A stretch of 64,000 nt of DNA from Pseudomonas brassicacearum (GTDB lineage: Bacteria; Pseudomonadota; Gammaproteobacteria; Pseudomonadales; Pseudomonadaceae): assembly GCF_000585995.1 (NCBI RefSeq), contig NZ_CP007410.1:1639430-1703429 (forward strand), read 5' to 3'. Made by a program: the position numbers and the translations under genes. Below are positions 8,503 to 17,532 of the stretch, in pieces (position 1 is the stretch's first letter; each line of letters opens with the position of its first letter). The notes beneath the pieces are model-generated. The model made no database searches, was not told the origin of the DNA, and saw only the letters and a program-made list of their open reading frames with translations.

Positions 8503-10087
8503 TGTCCAGCGCCTCGGGCAGCAGGTTCGGGTAGTCGAGGGTGTAATGCAGTCCTCGGCTTTCCTTGCGTTCCATGGCCGAGCGGATCATCAGTTCGGCC
8601 ACTTGGGCCAGGTTGCGCAGTTCGATCAGATCGCGGCTGACTTTGTAGTTGCTGTAGAACTCGTCGATTTCGTCCAGCAGCAAGCGCACCCGATGCTGCG
8701 CCCTTTGCAGGCGTTTGTTGGTGCGCACAATGCCAACGTAGTCCCACATGAAGCGCCGCAGTTCGTCCCAGTTGTGCGCAATGATCACGTCTTCATCCGA
8801 ATCGGTGACCTGGCTTGCATCCCAGGATGGTAGCGCGGCAGGAATGGTGATTTGCGGTAGCTGCTCAAGAATGTCTGCCGCGGCCGAGCGTGCATAGACG
8901 AAACATTCCAGTAATGAGTTGCTGGCCATGCGGTTGGCGCCGTGCAGGCCGGTGAAGCTGGTTTCGCCAATGGCATACAGGCCCGGTACATCGGTTCGGC
9001 CCTGCTGGTCGACCATCACGCCACCGCAGGTGTAATGCGCCGCTGGCACCACTGGGATCGGCTGTTTGGTGATGTCGATGGAGAATTCCAGGCAGCGCTC
9101 GTACACCGTTGGGAAATGGCTTTTGATGAACGCTTCGGGCTTGTGGCTGATGTCCAGGTAAACGCAGTCGATGCCCAGTCGCTTCATTTCATGGTCGATG
9201 GCCCGGGCGACGATGTCCCGTGGCGCCAGTTCGGCGCGGGGATCGAAGCGCTGCATGAAGCGTTCGCCGTTGGGGAGTTTCAGGTGGGCCCCTTCACCAC
9301 GCAGGGCCTCGGTCACCAGGAAACTCTTGGCCAACGGGTGATAAAGGCAGGTGGGGTGGAACTGGTTGAACTCCAGGTTCGCCACCCGGCAACCCGAGCG
9401 CCAGGCCATGGCAATGCCATCACCGCAGGCGCCGTCGGGGTTGCTGGTGTACAGATAGACTTTCGCCGCGCCACCGGAGGCCAGGATCACGAAGCGTGCG
9501 CCGTAGGTGTCGACTTCGCCGGTGCCGCGATTGAGCACGTAGGCGCCCAGGCAACGGTCGCCTTCCAGGCCCAGGCGTTTTTCGGTGATCAGGTCGACCG
9601 CGACGCGCTGTTCCAGCAATTCGATGTTCGGCCGTTGCCGAGCCTTGGCCAGCAGGGTCTTGAAGATCGCCGCGCCGGTGGCATCGGCGGCGTGAATAAT
9701 GCGCCGGTGGCTGTGACCGCCCTCGCGAGTCAAATGAAACTCGAAACCACCGTCCTCGGTGCCGGATTGCTCATCGCGGGTGAACGGCACACCTTGATCG
9801 ATCAACCACTGGATGGCTTCTTTGCTGTGCTCGACGGTGAAGCGCACCGCCTCCGGATTGCACAGGCCGCCGCCGGCATTGAGAGTGTCTTCGACGTGGG
9901 ATTCAATGGTGTCGGTGTCGTCCAGCACGGCTGCGACGCCGCCCTGGGCCCAGAATGTCGAGCCGTTGGCCAGGTCGCCTTTGCTCAGTACTGCAATGCG
10001 CAGGTGCTCCGGCAGGGTCAGTGCAAGGCTCAATCCGGCGGCGCCGCTGCCGATTACGAGAACATCGTGTTGAAACTGTTGGCTCAT
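8471..10087 (-). CDS. nadB: L-aspartate oxidase
   Basis: The 538-residue flavoprotein oxidises L-aspartate to iminoaspartate, the first step of de novo NAD synthesis. The N-terminal dinucleotide-binding motif is [18 protein letters not shown] (about 11-28). Substrate and FAD motifs typical of the succinate dehydrogenase superfamily follow: [16 protein letters not shown]-type segment [17 protein letters not shown], and [15 protein letters not shown] near 350. The C-terminal helical domain contains [13 protein letters not shown]. Length matches NadB (about 535). nadB next to algU is the conserved order in Pseudomonas. Confidence 0.96.
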   Translation of the reverse strand: MSQQFQHDVLVIGSGAAGLSLALTLPEHLRIAVLSKGDLANGSTFWAQGGVAAVLDDTDTIESHVEDTLNAGGGLCNPEAVRFTVEHSKEAIQWLIDQGVPFTRDEQSGTEDGGFEFHLTREGGHSHRRIIHAADATGAAIFKTLLAKARQRPNIELLEQRVAVDLITEKRLGLEGDRCLGAYVLNRGTGEVDTYGARFVILASGGAAKVYLYTSNPDGACGDGIAMAWRSGCRVANLEFNQFHPTCLYHPLAKSFLVTEALRGEGAHLKLPNGERFMQRFDPRAELAPRDIVARAIDHEMKRLGIDCVYLDISHKPEAFIKSHFPTVYERCLEFSIDITKQPIPVVPAAHYTCGGVMVDQQGRTDVPGLYAIGETSFTGLHGANRMASNSLLECFVYARSAAADILEQLPQITIPAALPSWDASQVTDSDEDVIIAHNWDELRRFMWDYVGIVRTNKRLQRAQHRVRLLLDEIDEFYSNYKVSRDLIELRNLAQVAELMIRSAMERKESRGLHYTLDYPNLLPEALDTILVPPTYAD

Positions 10088-10365
10088 TTGGAAGGTTTCC
10101 GCTTAAAGCGACCCGGGTCGGGGTTGGCGCACGACATCCGCTTTAACGGGTCAGGCAGCCACGCAGCCCACTAGTATATAGAGGGGGGGATCGGCACAAT
10201 AGCCGGGCATACATGGCAATGTGAAACCAGCGTGACACAAAAGCGACACGCTTCGTCGGATCACGGTTTCACCAGAAACGCGATAAGGCGGCCGTTTCGA
10301 GGACAGTACGCGGTTTATCTCGTCATGGTTGCCCAAGATTCCATTCACAACGCTATAAATAGTGG

Positions 10366-10393
10366 GAACTTTTGCCAAGCGCCTACGTTCAAT
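10366..10393 (+). promoter_or_regulatory. candidate distal AlgU-type promoter
   Basis: GAACTT at 10366-10371 is followed after 17 bases by TCAAT, approximating the AlgU/RpoE consensus GAACTT-N16/17-TCtgA. The -35 element is exact and the -10 is weak. AlgU autoregulates its operon from such promoters in P. aeruginosa. Confidence 0.4.
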
Positions 10394-10560
10394 AGACGGT
10401 TGTCTGCAAAAGGGAGCAGCGTCGGGTTGGTGCAAGATTTCGATTGGAGTCTCTGCCGACAGACCCGACGACAGATTATTCGCGCAGCCGGGGAATCTCG
10501 TGCTGCGTTTTTCGTGCGTGCCGAGATCAGAGCGCGTCGGAAACTTGCTTGGAAGGGGGA

Positions 10561-10587
10561 GAACTTTTGCGAAAAGCCCGAGTCTAT
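10561..10587 (+). promoter_or_regulatory. candidate proximal AlgU autoregulatory promoter
   Basis: An exact GAACTT at 10561-10566 is followed after 16 bases by TCTAT at 10583-10587, about 60 bases before the algU start codon. This is the better of the two matches to GAACTT-N16/17-TCtgA in the region and is consistent with positive autoregulation by AlgU. Confidence 0.6.
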
Positions 10588-10646
10588 GTTTGCAAGCCCG
10601 GTCATTTAGTAATGCAAGCCTCCTTCGAGCTTATCGAGGAGTGTTC

Positions 10647-11228
10647 ATGCTAACCCAGGAAGAGGATCAGCAGCTGGTCGAGCGCGTTCAACGCGGCGAC
10701 AAGCGAGCTTTCGATCTGCTAGTGCTGAAATACCAGCACAAAATTCTCGGGTTGATCGTGCGTTTTGTGCACGACACCCATGAAGCCCAGGATGTCGCTC
10801 AGGAAGCTTTTATCAAGGCTTACCGAGCACTTGGTAACTTTCGCGGGGACAGCGCGTTTTACACGTGGCTTTACCGCATCGCCATTAACACGGCGAAAAA
10901 CTATCTGGTTTCACGCGGCCGCCGGCCGCCGGATAGCGATGTGAGTTCCGAAGATGCAGAGTTCTATGACGGCGATCATGGCCTCAAGGATCTCGAATCA
11001 CCGGAACGAGCGTTGCTGCGGGATGAGATCGAAGGCACCGTCCATCGAACTATCCAGCAACTGCCCGAAGATTTGCGTACGGCTTTAACTTTACGTGAAT
11101 TCGACGGTCTGAGTTACGAGGACATTGCGAGTGTCATGCAATGTCCGGTGGGTACCGTGCGCTCCCGGATCTTCCGCGCCCGGGAGGCCATCGATAAAGC
11201 CCTGCAACCGTTGTTGCAGGAAAACTGA
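10647..11228 (+). CDS. algU: ECF RNA polymerase sigma factor AlgU (RpoE/AlgT)
   Basis: The 193-residue sigma factor controls envelope stress and alginate genes. Region 2 (QEAFIKAYRALGNFRGDSAFYTWLYRIA, read in parts around residues 50-78) and region 4 (LPEDLRTALTLREFDGLSYEDIA then VGTVRSRIFRAREAI) are intact. The ATG at 10647 is chosen because TCGAGGAG precedes it by 6 bases and homologues begin MLTQEEDQQLVERVQ. It heads the algU-mucA-mucB-mucD operon, with the anti-sigma factor gene 30 bases downstream. Confidence 0.97.
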   Translation: MLTQEEDQQLVERVQRGDKRAFDLLVLKYQHKILGLIVRFVHDTHEAQDVAQEAFIKAYRALGNFRGDSAFYTWLYRIAINTAKNYLVSRGRRPPDSDVSSEDAEFYDGDHGLKDLESPERALLRDEIEGTVHRTIQQLPEDLRTALTLREFDGLSYEDIASVMQCPVGTVRSRIFRAREAIDKALQPLLQEN

Positions 11229-11258
11229 GACAGCGGCGACAGCCAAGAGAGGAACGCC

Positions 11259-11846
11259 ATGAGTCGTGAAGCCCTGCAGGAATCGCTGTCCGCAGTGATG
11301 GATAACGAAGCGGACGAATTGGAATTGCGTCGGGTGCTCAATGCCTTCGACGATGTTGAAACCCGTGAGACCTGGGCTCGTTACCAGATTGCCCGGGCTG
11401 TCATGCACAAGGACTTGCTGCTTCCGCGTCTGGACATCGCTGCGGCCGTTTCTGCTGCATTGGCTGACGAAGCCGTACCGGCAAAAGCTTCCCGAGGTCC
11501 ATGGCGCAGCCTGGGTCGCCTGGCAGTTGCCGCTTCGGTTACCGTAGCCGTTTTGGCCGGTGTACGTTTGTACAACCAGGATGAGATTGCTGGCGTGCAG
11601 ATGGCACAACAGTCCACTCAGCCAGGCCTGGCCGCTCCACAGGTCAAGGGCCCAGCGGTACTGGCCGGTTACAGCGAAGGGTCGGAAGCTGCAGGTCCTA
11701 TGGTCAACGGTGTTCTGCAGGGCCAACCTGGCTGGCATGATCAGCGTCTGCCCAACTACCTGCGTCAGCATGCCCAGCAGGCTGCCTTGAAGGGTACCGA
11801 AAGCGCGCTGCCTTACGCCCGTGCAGCCAGTCTGGAAAACCGTTAA
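11259..11846 (+). CDS. mucA: anti-sigma factor MucA (RseA family)
   Basis: The 195-residue protein is a single-pass inner-membrane anti-sigma factor. The cytoplasmic N-terminal domain (about 1-80; ESLSAVMDNEADELELRRVL) binds AlgU. A transmembrane segment lies near 86-104 (LGRLAVAASVTVAVLAGV), and the periplasmic part would be cleaved by AlgW/MucP proteases under stress. No frameshift such as the mucA22-type lesions of mucoid strains is seen, so the strain should be non-mucoid at this locus. Spacing to mucB is 9 bases. Confidence 0.96.
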   Translation: MSREALQESLSAVMDNEADELELRRVLNAFDDVETRETWARYQIARAVMHKDLLLPRLDIAAAVSAALADEAVPAKASRGPWRSLGRLAVAASVTVAVLAGVRLYNQDEIAGVQMAQQSTQPGLAAPQVKGPAVLAGYSEGSEAAGPMVNGVLQGQPGWHDQRLPNYLRQHAQQAALKGTESALPYARAASLENR

Positions 11847-11855
11847 GGAGGACTA

Positions 11856-12803
11856 TTGCGCGCCATACCTCTATTCACGCTTCTGCTTGGGGGCTGGTGT
11901 GCTGTTCCAGCCTATGCCGGTGAGGCTCAAGATTGGTTGAATCGTCTGAGTCAAGCCGAGCAACAGCAGAGCTTCCAGGGCACTTTCGTCTACGAGCGCA
12001 ACGGTAGTTTTTCTACCCATAACATCTGGCATCGTGTCCAGGATGGCAAAGTCCGCGAGCGGTTACTCCAGCTCGACGGCTCGGCACAGGAAGTCCTACG
12101 CATTGATGGACATACTCAATGCGTCAGTGGCTCCTTGATCGCAGGGCTGGGCGATACGCCTGATGGCACCGCACGTGCGCTCGATCCGCAAAAACTCAAG
12201 AACTGGTACGACCTTGCTATCATTGGCAAGTCGCGTGTGGCTGGGCGTCAAGCGGTCATCGTGGCTTTGACGCCCAAGGATCAGCATCGCTATGGCTTCG
12301 AGCTGCATCTGGACAAGGAGACCGGCTTGCCGCTCAAGTCGTTGTTGCTCAACGACAAGGGCCAATTGCTTGAGCGTTTCCAGTTCACGCGTTTGAGCAT
12401 TGCCGAGCCGTCAGACGGTGAACTGCAAGCCAGTGCCGACTGTAAGGCGGTCGCACAGGAGCAAGGTAAAGCCGCCTCGGTGAAAGCGACCTGGCATTCG
12501 GACTGGCTTCCACCTGGTTTCGAATTGACCAGCAGTACGGCGCGCAAGGATCCGGACACCAAGATTCAGGTCAATAGCTTGATGTACGACGACGGCCTGG
12601 CTCGCTTCTCGGTGTTCCTGGAGCCTTTGAACGGCGCTAACGCTACCGATACCCGTACTCAACTCGGCCCGACGGCTGCCGTCTCTCGTCGTCTCACGAC
12701 GCCTCAGGGCGAAATGATGGTTACGGTAGTCGGCGAGATTCCCATCGGGACAGCGGAGCGGATCGCGCTCTCCATGCGATCCGACGTCACGGCGACCCAG
12801 TAG
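11856..12803 (+). CDS. mucB: sigma factor AlgU regulatory protein MucB (RseB family)
   Basis: The 315-residue periplasmic protein binds the MucA periplasmic domain and protects it from proteolysis; RseB-family proteins sense mislocalised lipoproteins and lipopolysaccharide. The start is a TTG at 11856 with AAGGAGG (11845-11851) 4 bases upstream. A signal peptide (RAIPLFTLLLGGWCAVPAYA-GE) precedes the LolA-like N-terminal domain (FQGTFVYERNGSFSTHNIWH) and the smaller C-terminal domain. The unusual start codon may keep its level below that of MucA. Confidence 0.95.
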   Translation: MRAIPLFTLLLGGWCAVPAYAGEAQDWLNRLSQAEQQQSFQGTFVYERNGSFSTHNIWHRVQDGKVRERLLQLDGSAQEVLRIDGHTQCVSGSLIAGLGDTPDGTARALDPQKLKNWYDLAIIGKSRVAGRQAVIVALTPKDQHRYGFELHLDKETGLPLKSLLLNDKGQLLERFQFTRLSIAEPSDGELQASADCKAVAQEQGKAASVKATWHSDWLPPGFELTSSTARKDPDTKIQVNSLMYDDGLARFSVFLEPLNGANATDTRTQLGPTAAVSRRLTTPQGEMMVTVVGEIPIGTAERIALSMRSDVTATQ

Positions 12804-13033
12804 CATGGCGCTGGGGTGGTTCGATTGCGTAAGAGGCTGATAACGCCAGGGCTTGATCGAAATGCCGAAACTTTCTGTCAGCATTTTCATTTGCAAAACT
12901 TTTTGTTTTTTTCTATAGGTCAGAGCCGCTCGGCTCTGGCCTTGTCTGTTCCCGGAACAAAAATACCGGCGTATCTTGCCTTGGTGTTTCTTGCTCCATA
13001 TCGCTTAACCATGCTCGTCGTAACGGGAGCCGT
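12804..13033. other. mucB-mucD gap: mucC absent, hairpin present
   Basis: P. aeruginosa has mucC (RseC-like) between mucB and mucD; here only 230 non-coding bases remain. They include a T-rich run (12899-12915) and a perfect 8-bp inverted repeat CAGAGCCG/CGGCTCTG at 12921-12938. No U-tract follows the hairpin on the plus strand, so it is not a typical terminator. It may lie in a separate mucD leader. Confidence 0.55.
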
Positions 13034-14467
13034 ATGTCGATACCACGCTTGAAAACCTATCTCTCCATTTTTGCCACCGTGCTGGTGCTTGGTCAGGCCG
13101 TTCCTGCGGTGGCGGTCGAATTGCCTGACTTCACCCAATTGGTCGAGCAGGCCTCGCCCGCAGTGGTGAACATCAGCACCACCCAGAAGTTGCCGGATCG
13201 CCGGGTGTCTGACCAACAGATGCCGGACCTGGAAGGGTTGCCACCCATGCTGCGTGAGTTCTTCGAGCGCGGTATGCCGCAGCAGCCGCGTTCGCCCGGC
13301 GGCGGTGGCCGCCAGCGTGAAGCGCAATCCCTGGGCTCGGGTTTCATTATCTCGCCCGACGGTTACATCCTGACCAATAACCATGTGATCGCCGATGCCG
13401 ACGAAATCCTGGTGCGTCTGGCTGATCGCAGCGAGCTAAAGGCCAAGCTGGTCGGCACCGACCCACGTTCCGATGTGGCGCTGCTGAAAATCGAGGGCAA
13501 GGATCTGCCGGTACTCAAGCTGGGTAAATCCCAAGACTTGAAAGCCGGCCAATGGGTCGTGGCTATCGGTTCGCCGTTCGGCTTCGACCACACCGTGACC
13601 CAAGGCATTGTCAGCGCCATTGGTCGCAGCCTGCCGAACGAAAACTACGTGCCATTCATCCAGACCGACGTGCCGATCAACCCGGGTAACTCCGGTGGTC
13701 CGCTGTTCAACCTCGCCGGTGAGGTGGTGGGCATCAACTCCCAGATCTTCACCCGTTCGGGCGGCTTCATGGGCGTGTCCTTCGCCATCCCGATCGACGT
13801 TGCCATGGACGTCTCCAACCAACTGAAAAGCGAAGGCAAGGTCAGCCGCGGCTGGTTGGGCGTGGTCATCCAGGAAGTGAACAAGGACTTGGCCGAATCG
13901 TTCGGGCTGGAGAAACCGGCCGGTGCGCTGGTGGCACAGATCCAGGAGGGTGGTCCGGCGGCCAAGGGTGGCCTGCAAGTGGGTGACGTGATTCTGAGCA
14001 TGAATGGTCAACCGATCGTCATGTCCGCAGACCTGCCGCACTTGGTGGGTGCCCTCAAGGCGGGTGCCAAGGCCAATCTGGAAGTGATTCGCGAAGGCAA
14101 GCGCAAGAACGTCGAGTTGACCGTCGGCGCCATTCCTGAAGAAGGCAAGGAGTTGGATTCGCAGCCTAAGTCTGGCGTCGAACGCAGCAGCAACCGCCTC
14201 GGCGTGGCTGTGGCCGAGCTTACCGAAGAGCAGAAGAAGACCCTGGAGTTGCAAGGCGGCGTAGTGATCAAAGAAGTGCAGGAGGGTCCTGCTGCGCTGA
14301 TCGGCCTGCAGCCGGGCGACATCATCACGCACCTGAACAACCAGGCAATCGGTTCCGCCAAGGAGTTCACCGACATTGCCAAGGCTCTGCCGAAGAATCG
14401 CTCGGTGTCGATGCGGGTTCTGCGCCAGGGGCGTGCAAGCTTCATCACTTTCAAGCTGGCCGAATGA
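13034..14467 (+). CDS. mucD: periplasmic serine endoprotease MucD (DegP-like)
   Basis: The 477-residue HtrA-family protease removes misfolded periplasmic proteins and restrains AlgU activation. A signal peptide ends near VPAVAV-EL (about 28). The trypsin-like domain has the triad H117 (TNNHVIAD), D147 (SDVALLK) and S220 (NPGNSGGPL). Two PDZ domains follow (about 275-365 and 380-475; GLQVGDVILSMNGQPI and GLQPGDIITHLNNQAI). All catalytic residues are present. It ends the operon before an intrinsic terminator. Confidence 0.97.
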   Translation: MSIPRLKTYLSIFATVLVLGQAVPAVAVELPDFTQLVEQASPAVVNISTTQKLPDRRVSDQQMPDLEGLPPMLREFFERGMPQQPRSPGGGGRQREAQSLGSGFIISPDGYILTNNHVIADADEILVRLADRSELKAKLVGTDPRSDVALLKIEGKDLPVLKLGKSQDLKAGQWVVAIGSPFGFDHTVTQGIVSAIGRSLPNENYVPFIQTDVPINPGNSGGPLFNLAGEVVGINSQIFTRSGGFMGVSFAIPIDVAMDVSNQLKSEGKVSRGWLGVVIQEVNKDLAESFGLEKPAGALVAQIQEGGPAAKGGLQVGDVILSMNGQPIVMSADLPHLVGALKAGAKANLEVIREGKRKNVELTVGAIPEEGKELDSQPKSGVERSSNRLGVAVAELTEEQKKTLELQGGVVIKEVQEGPAALIGLQPGDIITHLNNQAIGSAKEFTDIAKALPKNRSVSMRVLRQGRASFITFKLAE

Positions 14468-14483
14468 CGGGTTAGCGGCTCAA

Positions 14484-14516
14484 TAAAAAACCGCCTCGAA
14501 AGAGGCGGTTTTTTTG
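14484..14516 (+). terminator. intrinsic terminator after mucD
   Basis: AAACCGCCTC, loop GAAA, GAGGCGGTTT forms a perfect GC-rich stem followed by a run of Ts, 17 bases after the mucD stop. The flanking A and T tracts make it able to work in both directions, which suits the convergent bepA-like gene. Confidence 0.92.
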
Positions 14517-14530
14517 TGCGCGATGAATAC

Positions 14531-15964
14531 TCAGCCCATCATGTCCTTGACCAGGCGTTCCTGCTCCATGAGTTCCCGTTGCCGGGCATCGATGCGTGAC
14601 GACAGCGGGAAGTTGGTGCCGGCGCGTCGTTTGGCGAAGTCCAGTTGCTGGATGGCCTGACGGTAGTCACCCACCAGTGCGAAGTACTCAGCCCGCGCCT
14701 GATGCAAACCGATGATATTGCCCGACAGCCCACGAGTCTCGGCCACCATGTACCAGACATCCGGATCGTCCGGGCGGGTCTTGAGCAGGTTCTCCAAGGC
14801 TTTTTCGGCGTCGGCGGGGCGGTTCTGCTTGAGCAGCAGGTCGACGCGTACCTGGTTGAGCGGATAGTTGCCCGGGTATTGGCTCAGCATCCGGTCGACG
14901 CGGGATTGAGCGTCGGCCAGCTTATTGCTGGTGATGTCCAGATCCACCTGGGCCAGGTTGTAGATGATTTCGTTGGGCGATTTGGCCAGCAGCGGCTTGA
15001 GGTTCTCCCGGGCTTCATTCAACTGCCCACCCTTGACCTGCGCAATCGCCAGGCCATAGCGGGCCACGTCGTTCTTCGGGTTCTCATCCAGTTGTGCCCG
15101 GAAGCGCTTGGCGCCCAGGCCTGGGGTTTCTTCATAGGTCAACTGGACCCGTGCGCGAATCAATTGATAACGCACACTGTCCTCGATGCCGCCCGGCTTG
15201 GCTTGTTCGGCTCGGTTACGGGTGTCGGCGATCCGGGACTCGGTCACCGGGTGAGTCAACAGGAATTCGGGCGGCTTGGCGTCAAAGCGATATTGGCGCA
15301 TCAGGCGTTCGAACATGGTTGGCATGGACCGTGGATCGTAGCCGGCCTTTTCCAGGTTCTGGATGCCGATGCGATCGGCTTCCTGTTCGTTCTGGCGAGA
15401 GAAGCGCCGCTGCTCCTGGATGGCGGCCGCCTGGGTCCCGGCAATGGCCGCGATCCCGGCGTCACCGCCACCGGCGGCGGCAATCACGATACCGGCCAAC
15501 AGTGCCGCCATCATGGGCACTTGCATGCGCTGCTGGGCCTCGACGCCGCGGGCAAAGTGACGTTGCGACAAGTGCGCCAGTTCGTGGGCCATGACCGAGG
15601 CGTATTCACCTTCGGTCTGCGCATTGAGGAACAGGCCGCCGTTGACCCCAACGATCCCGCCAGGTGCGGCAAAAGCGTTGAGCTGCGGACTGTTGATCAG
15701 GATGAACTCCAGGCGTCGGTCATTGACCTGGCTGGTCTCTACCAATTTATAGACGCTGGACTCGACGTAGTCCTTGAGTTGTGGATCGTTGAGCTGTGAA
15801 ACCTGGCTGCGCAGCAGGGCCAGCCAGGCGCGGCCCAACTGGTGCTCCTGTTCCGGCGACACAATGGCAGAACTGGCGTCGCCAAGTGACGGCAGGTCGT
15901 CGGCGAAGCCCGGCGAGGCAAGCAGGCAGGCGAGCGTCAGCAGGGTGGGGCGCAGAAATGTCAT
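14531..15964 (-). CDS. M48-family metalloprotease with TPR domain (BepA-like)
   Basis: This 477-residue periplasmic protein resembles BepA/YfgC, a protease-chaperone for outer membrane protein and LPS-transport assembly. The ATG at 15964 is preferred over a TTG seven codons upstream because AAGG stands before it and it begins a clean signal peptide (MTFLRPTLLTLACLLASPGF). The zinc motif is H127-E128-L-A-H131 in VMAHELAHLSQRHF, with a downstream EQEADRIG glutamate motif. The C-terminal half (about 300-470) is made of TPR-like helical repeats. It is convergent with mucD. Confidence 0.9.
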   Translation of the reverse strand: MTFLRPTLLTLACLLASPGFADDLPSLGDASSAIVSPEQEHQLGRAWLALLRSQVSQLNDPQLKDYVESSVYKLVETSQVNDRRLEFILINSPQLNAFAAPGGIVGVNGGLFLNAQTEGEYASVMAHELAHLSQRHFARGVEAQQRMQVPMMAALLAGIVIAAAGGGDAGIAAIAGTQAAAIQEQRRFSRQNEQEADRIGIQNLEKAGYDPRSMPTMFERLMRQYRFDAKPPEFLLTHPVTESRIADTRNRAEQAKPGGIEDSVRYQLIRARVQLTYEETPGLGAKRFRAQLDENPKNDVARYGLAIAQVKGGQLNEARENLKPLLAKSPNEIIYNLAQVDLDITSNKLADAQSRVDRMLSQYPGNYPLNQVRVDLLLKQNRPADAEKALENLLKTRPDDPDVWYMVAETRGLSGNIIGLHQARAEYFALVGDYRQAIQQLDFAKRRAGTNFPLSSRIDARQRELMEQERLVKDMMG

Positions 15965-16062
15965 GCACGAAGCCTTAGTCGACAAAGACCCTACTGTAGC
16001 CGGACACCGGGCCCGGGACCAGATATTCTAGGTCGCTCAATCACCTGCCGCGGAGTGAACCG

Positions 16063-16302
16063 ATGACCGATGCTGTAGCCCACGATGCCGAATTGGACGC
16101 CAGCGGCCTGAATTGTCCGCTGCCGTTGCTCAAGGCCAAGCTGGAACTCAATCGCCTGGCCAGCGGCGCCGTGCTCAAGGTGACCGCGACGGACGCGGGG
16201 TCCCAGCGGGATTTCCGCACCTTCGCCCGGTTGGCCGGTCATACGCTGCTGCGTGAGGAAGACGACAATGGCGTCTACCGTTACTGGCTGAAGAAAGCCT
16301 GA
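16063..16302 (+). CDS. TusA-family sulfurtransferase-like protein
   Basis: The 79-residue protein has the TusA/SirA signature NCPLPLLKAKLELNRL, where the cysteine of the CPxP motif (about residue 18) would carry a persulfide. TusA proteins relay sulfur to tRNA thiolation, molybdenum cofactor or other pathways. Pseudomonas usually has a separate canonical tusA, so this is probably a paralogue of undefined target. It lies 30 bases upstream of the PerM-family gene on the same strand and may be cotranscribed. It is divergent from the bepA-like gene. Confidence 0.88.
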   Translation: MTDAVAHDAELDASGLNCPLPLLKAKLELNRLASGAVLKVTATDAGSQRDFRTFARLAGHTLLREEDDNGVYRYWLKKA

Positions 16303-16332
16303 AAAATCGATAGCGTCTCTTAAGGATTCTTA

Positions 16333-17403
16333 ATGTTCAAAGTGTTACGCGACTGGATTCAGCGCTACTTCTCCGACGAGGAGGCGGTGGTGCTGGCCGT
16401 GCTGCTGTTCCTGGCCTTCACGGCGGTCCTCACCCTGGGTGGCATGCTGGCGCCGGTACTGGCGGGGATGGTGCTGGCGTACCTGATGCAGGGGTTGGTC
16501 ACGACGCTTGAGCGCCTGCGGCTACCGGGTGCCGTGGCCGTGGGCTTGGTGTTCGCCCTGTTCATGGGCTTGTTGTTGGTATTCATCGTGGTGATTGTGC
16601 CGCTGCTCTGGCACCAGTTGGTGACGTTGTTCAACGAGCTGCCGGGGATGCTTGCCAAATGGCAGTCGGTGCTGTTGTTGCTGCCAGAGCGCTATCCGCA
16701 CCTGGTGTCCGATGAGCAGGTGTTGCAGACCATCGAAGTGGTGCGCGGCCAGATCGGCAAGTTCGGCCAGTGGGCGCTGACGTTTTCGCTGTCCAGCTTG
16801 CCACTGCTGGTTAACATCATGATCTACCTGGTGCTGGTGCCGATCCTGGTGTTTTTCTTCCTCAAGGATCGGGAAATGATCGGGCGCTGGGTCCGTGGCT
16901 ACCTGCCCCGTGAGCGGGCGCTGATTACCCGGGTGGCCCAGGAGATGAATCGCCAGATCGCCAATTACATTCGCGGAAAAGTCATCGAGATTTTCATCTG
17001 CGGCGGGGTGACCTACATCGGCTTCATGGCCCTGGGGCTCAACTACGCCGCGCTGCTGGCGTTGCTGGTGGGTATTTCGGTGGTGGTGCCCTACGTCGGT
17101 ACGGTGGTGGTGACCGTGCCCGTGGCGTTGATTGCGCTGTTCCAGTGGGGCTGGGGCGACCAGTTCATTTATCTGATGGCGGTCTACGGGATCATCCAGA
17201 CGCTGGACGGCAACGTGTTGGTACCGCTGCTGTTCTCCGAGGCGGTGAACCTGCATCCGGTGGCGATTATCTGCGCAGTGTTGTTATTCGGCGGGTTGTG
17301 GGGATTCTGGGGCGTGTTCTTTGCGATTCCCCTGGCAACGCTGTTCAAGGCGGTGCTGGATGCGTGGCCGAGCAAGGAGCCGGTGGTGGCGCCGTTGTTG
17401 TAG
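16333..17403 (+). CDS. AI-2E family transporter (PerM-like)
   Basis: The 356-residue polytopic membrane protein has the AI-2E/PerM architecture: two N-terminal segments (about 20-45 and 60-90), a long soluble loop, and further hydrophobic segments to the C terminus including the conserved VPYVGTVVVTVPVALIAL region and GNVLVPLLFSEAVNLHPVAII. Some family members export autoinducer-2, and others are Na+/H+ antiporters or unknown, so the substrate cannot be assigned. AAGGA lies 7 bases upstream of the ATG. Confidence 0.88.
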   Translation: MFKVLRDWIQRYFSDEEAVVLAVLLFLAFTAVLTLGGMLAPVLAGMVLAYLMQGLVTTLERLRLPGAVAVGLVFALFMGLLLVFIVVIVPLLWHQLVTLFNELPGMLAKWQSVLLLLPERYPHLVSDEQVLQTIEVVRGQIGKFGQWALTFSLSSLPLLVNIMIYLVLVPILVFFFLKDREMIGRWVRGYLPRERALITRVAQEMNRQIANYIRGKVIEIFICGGVTYIGFMALGLNYAALLALLVGISVVVPYVGTVVVTVPVALIALFQWGWGDQFIYLMAVYGIIQTLDGNVLVPLLFSEAVNLHPVAIICAVLLFGGLWGFWGVFFAIPLATLFKAVLDAWPSKEPVVAPLL

Positions 17404-17430
17404 CTGATTCATCGGTTGGGCTGATGGCCT

Positions 17431-17510
17431 CATCGCGAGCAAGCTCGCTCCCACAGGGTTCTATTGAACATCACAGATCCCATGTGGGAGCGAGCTTGCT
17501 CGCGATGGCG
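17431..17510. repeat. REP doublet, CATCGC-outward class
   Basis: CATCGCGAGCAAGCTCGC at the left and its complement at the right enclose a short spacer. Each arm holds the palindromic core GCGAGCAAGCTCGC followed by TCCCACA. It lies between the convergent PerM-family gene and bcp. The same arms recur at nine other places in the window. Confidence 0.9.
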
Positions 17511-17532
17511 CCAGGACAGGCAACGAAAAATG

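Larger units (their letters stand above)
10088..10646. promoter_or_regulatory. nadB / algU divergent intergenic region
   Basis: These 559 bases hold no convincing gene. A reading frame continues upstream of algU to 10362 but lacks AlgU-family sequence before the ATG at 10647. The region carries two matches to the AlgU promoter consensus. The stretch at 10170-10200 near nadB (TATATAGAGGGGGGG on the plus strand) may belong to the nadB promoter. Confidence 0.5.

Noticed and set aside
10362..10646. Upstream extension of the algU reading frame
   Set aside because: The frame is open but the extra residues do not match AlgU; the conserved N terminus and a ribosome site support the ATG at 10647.
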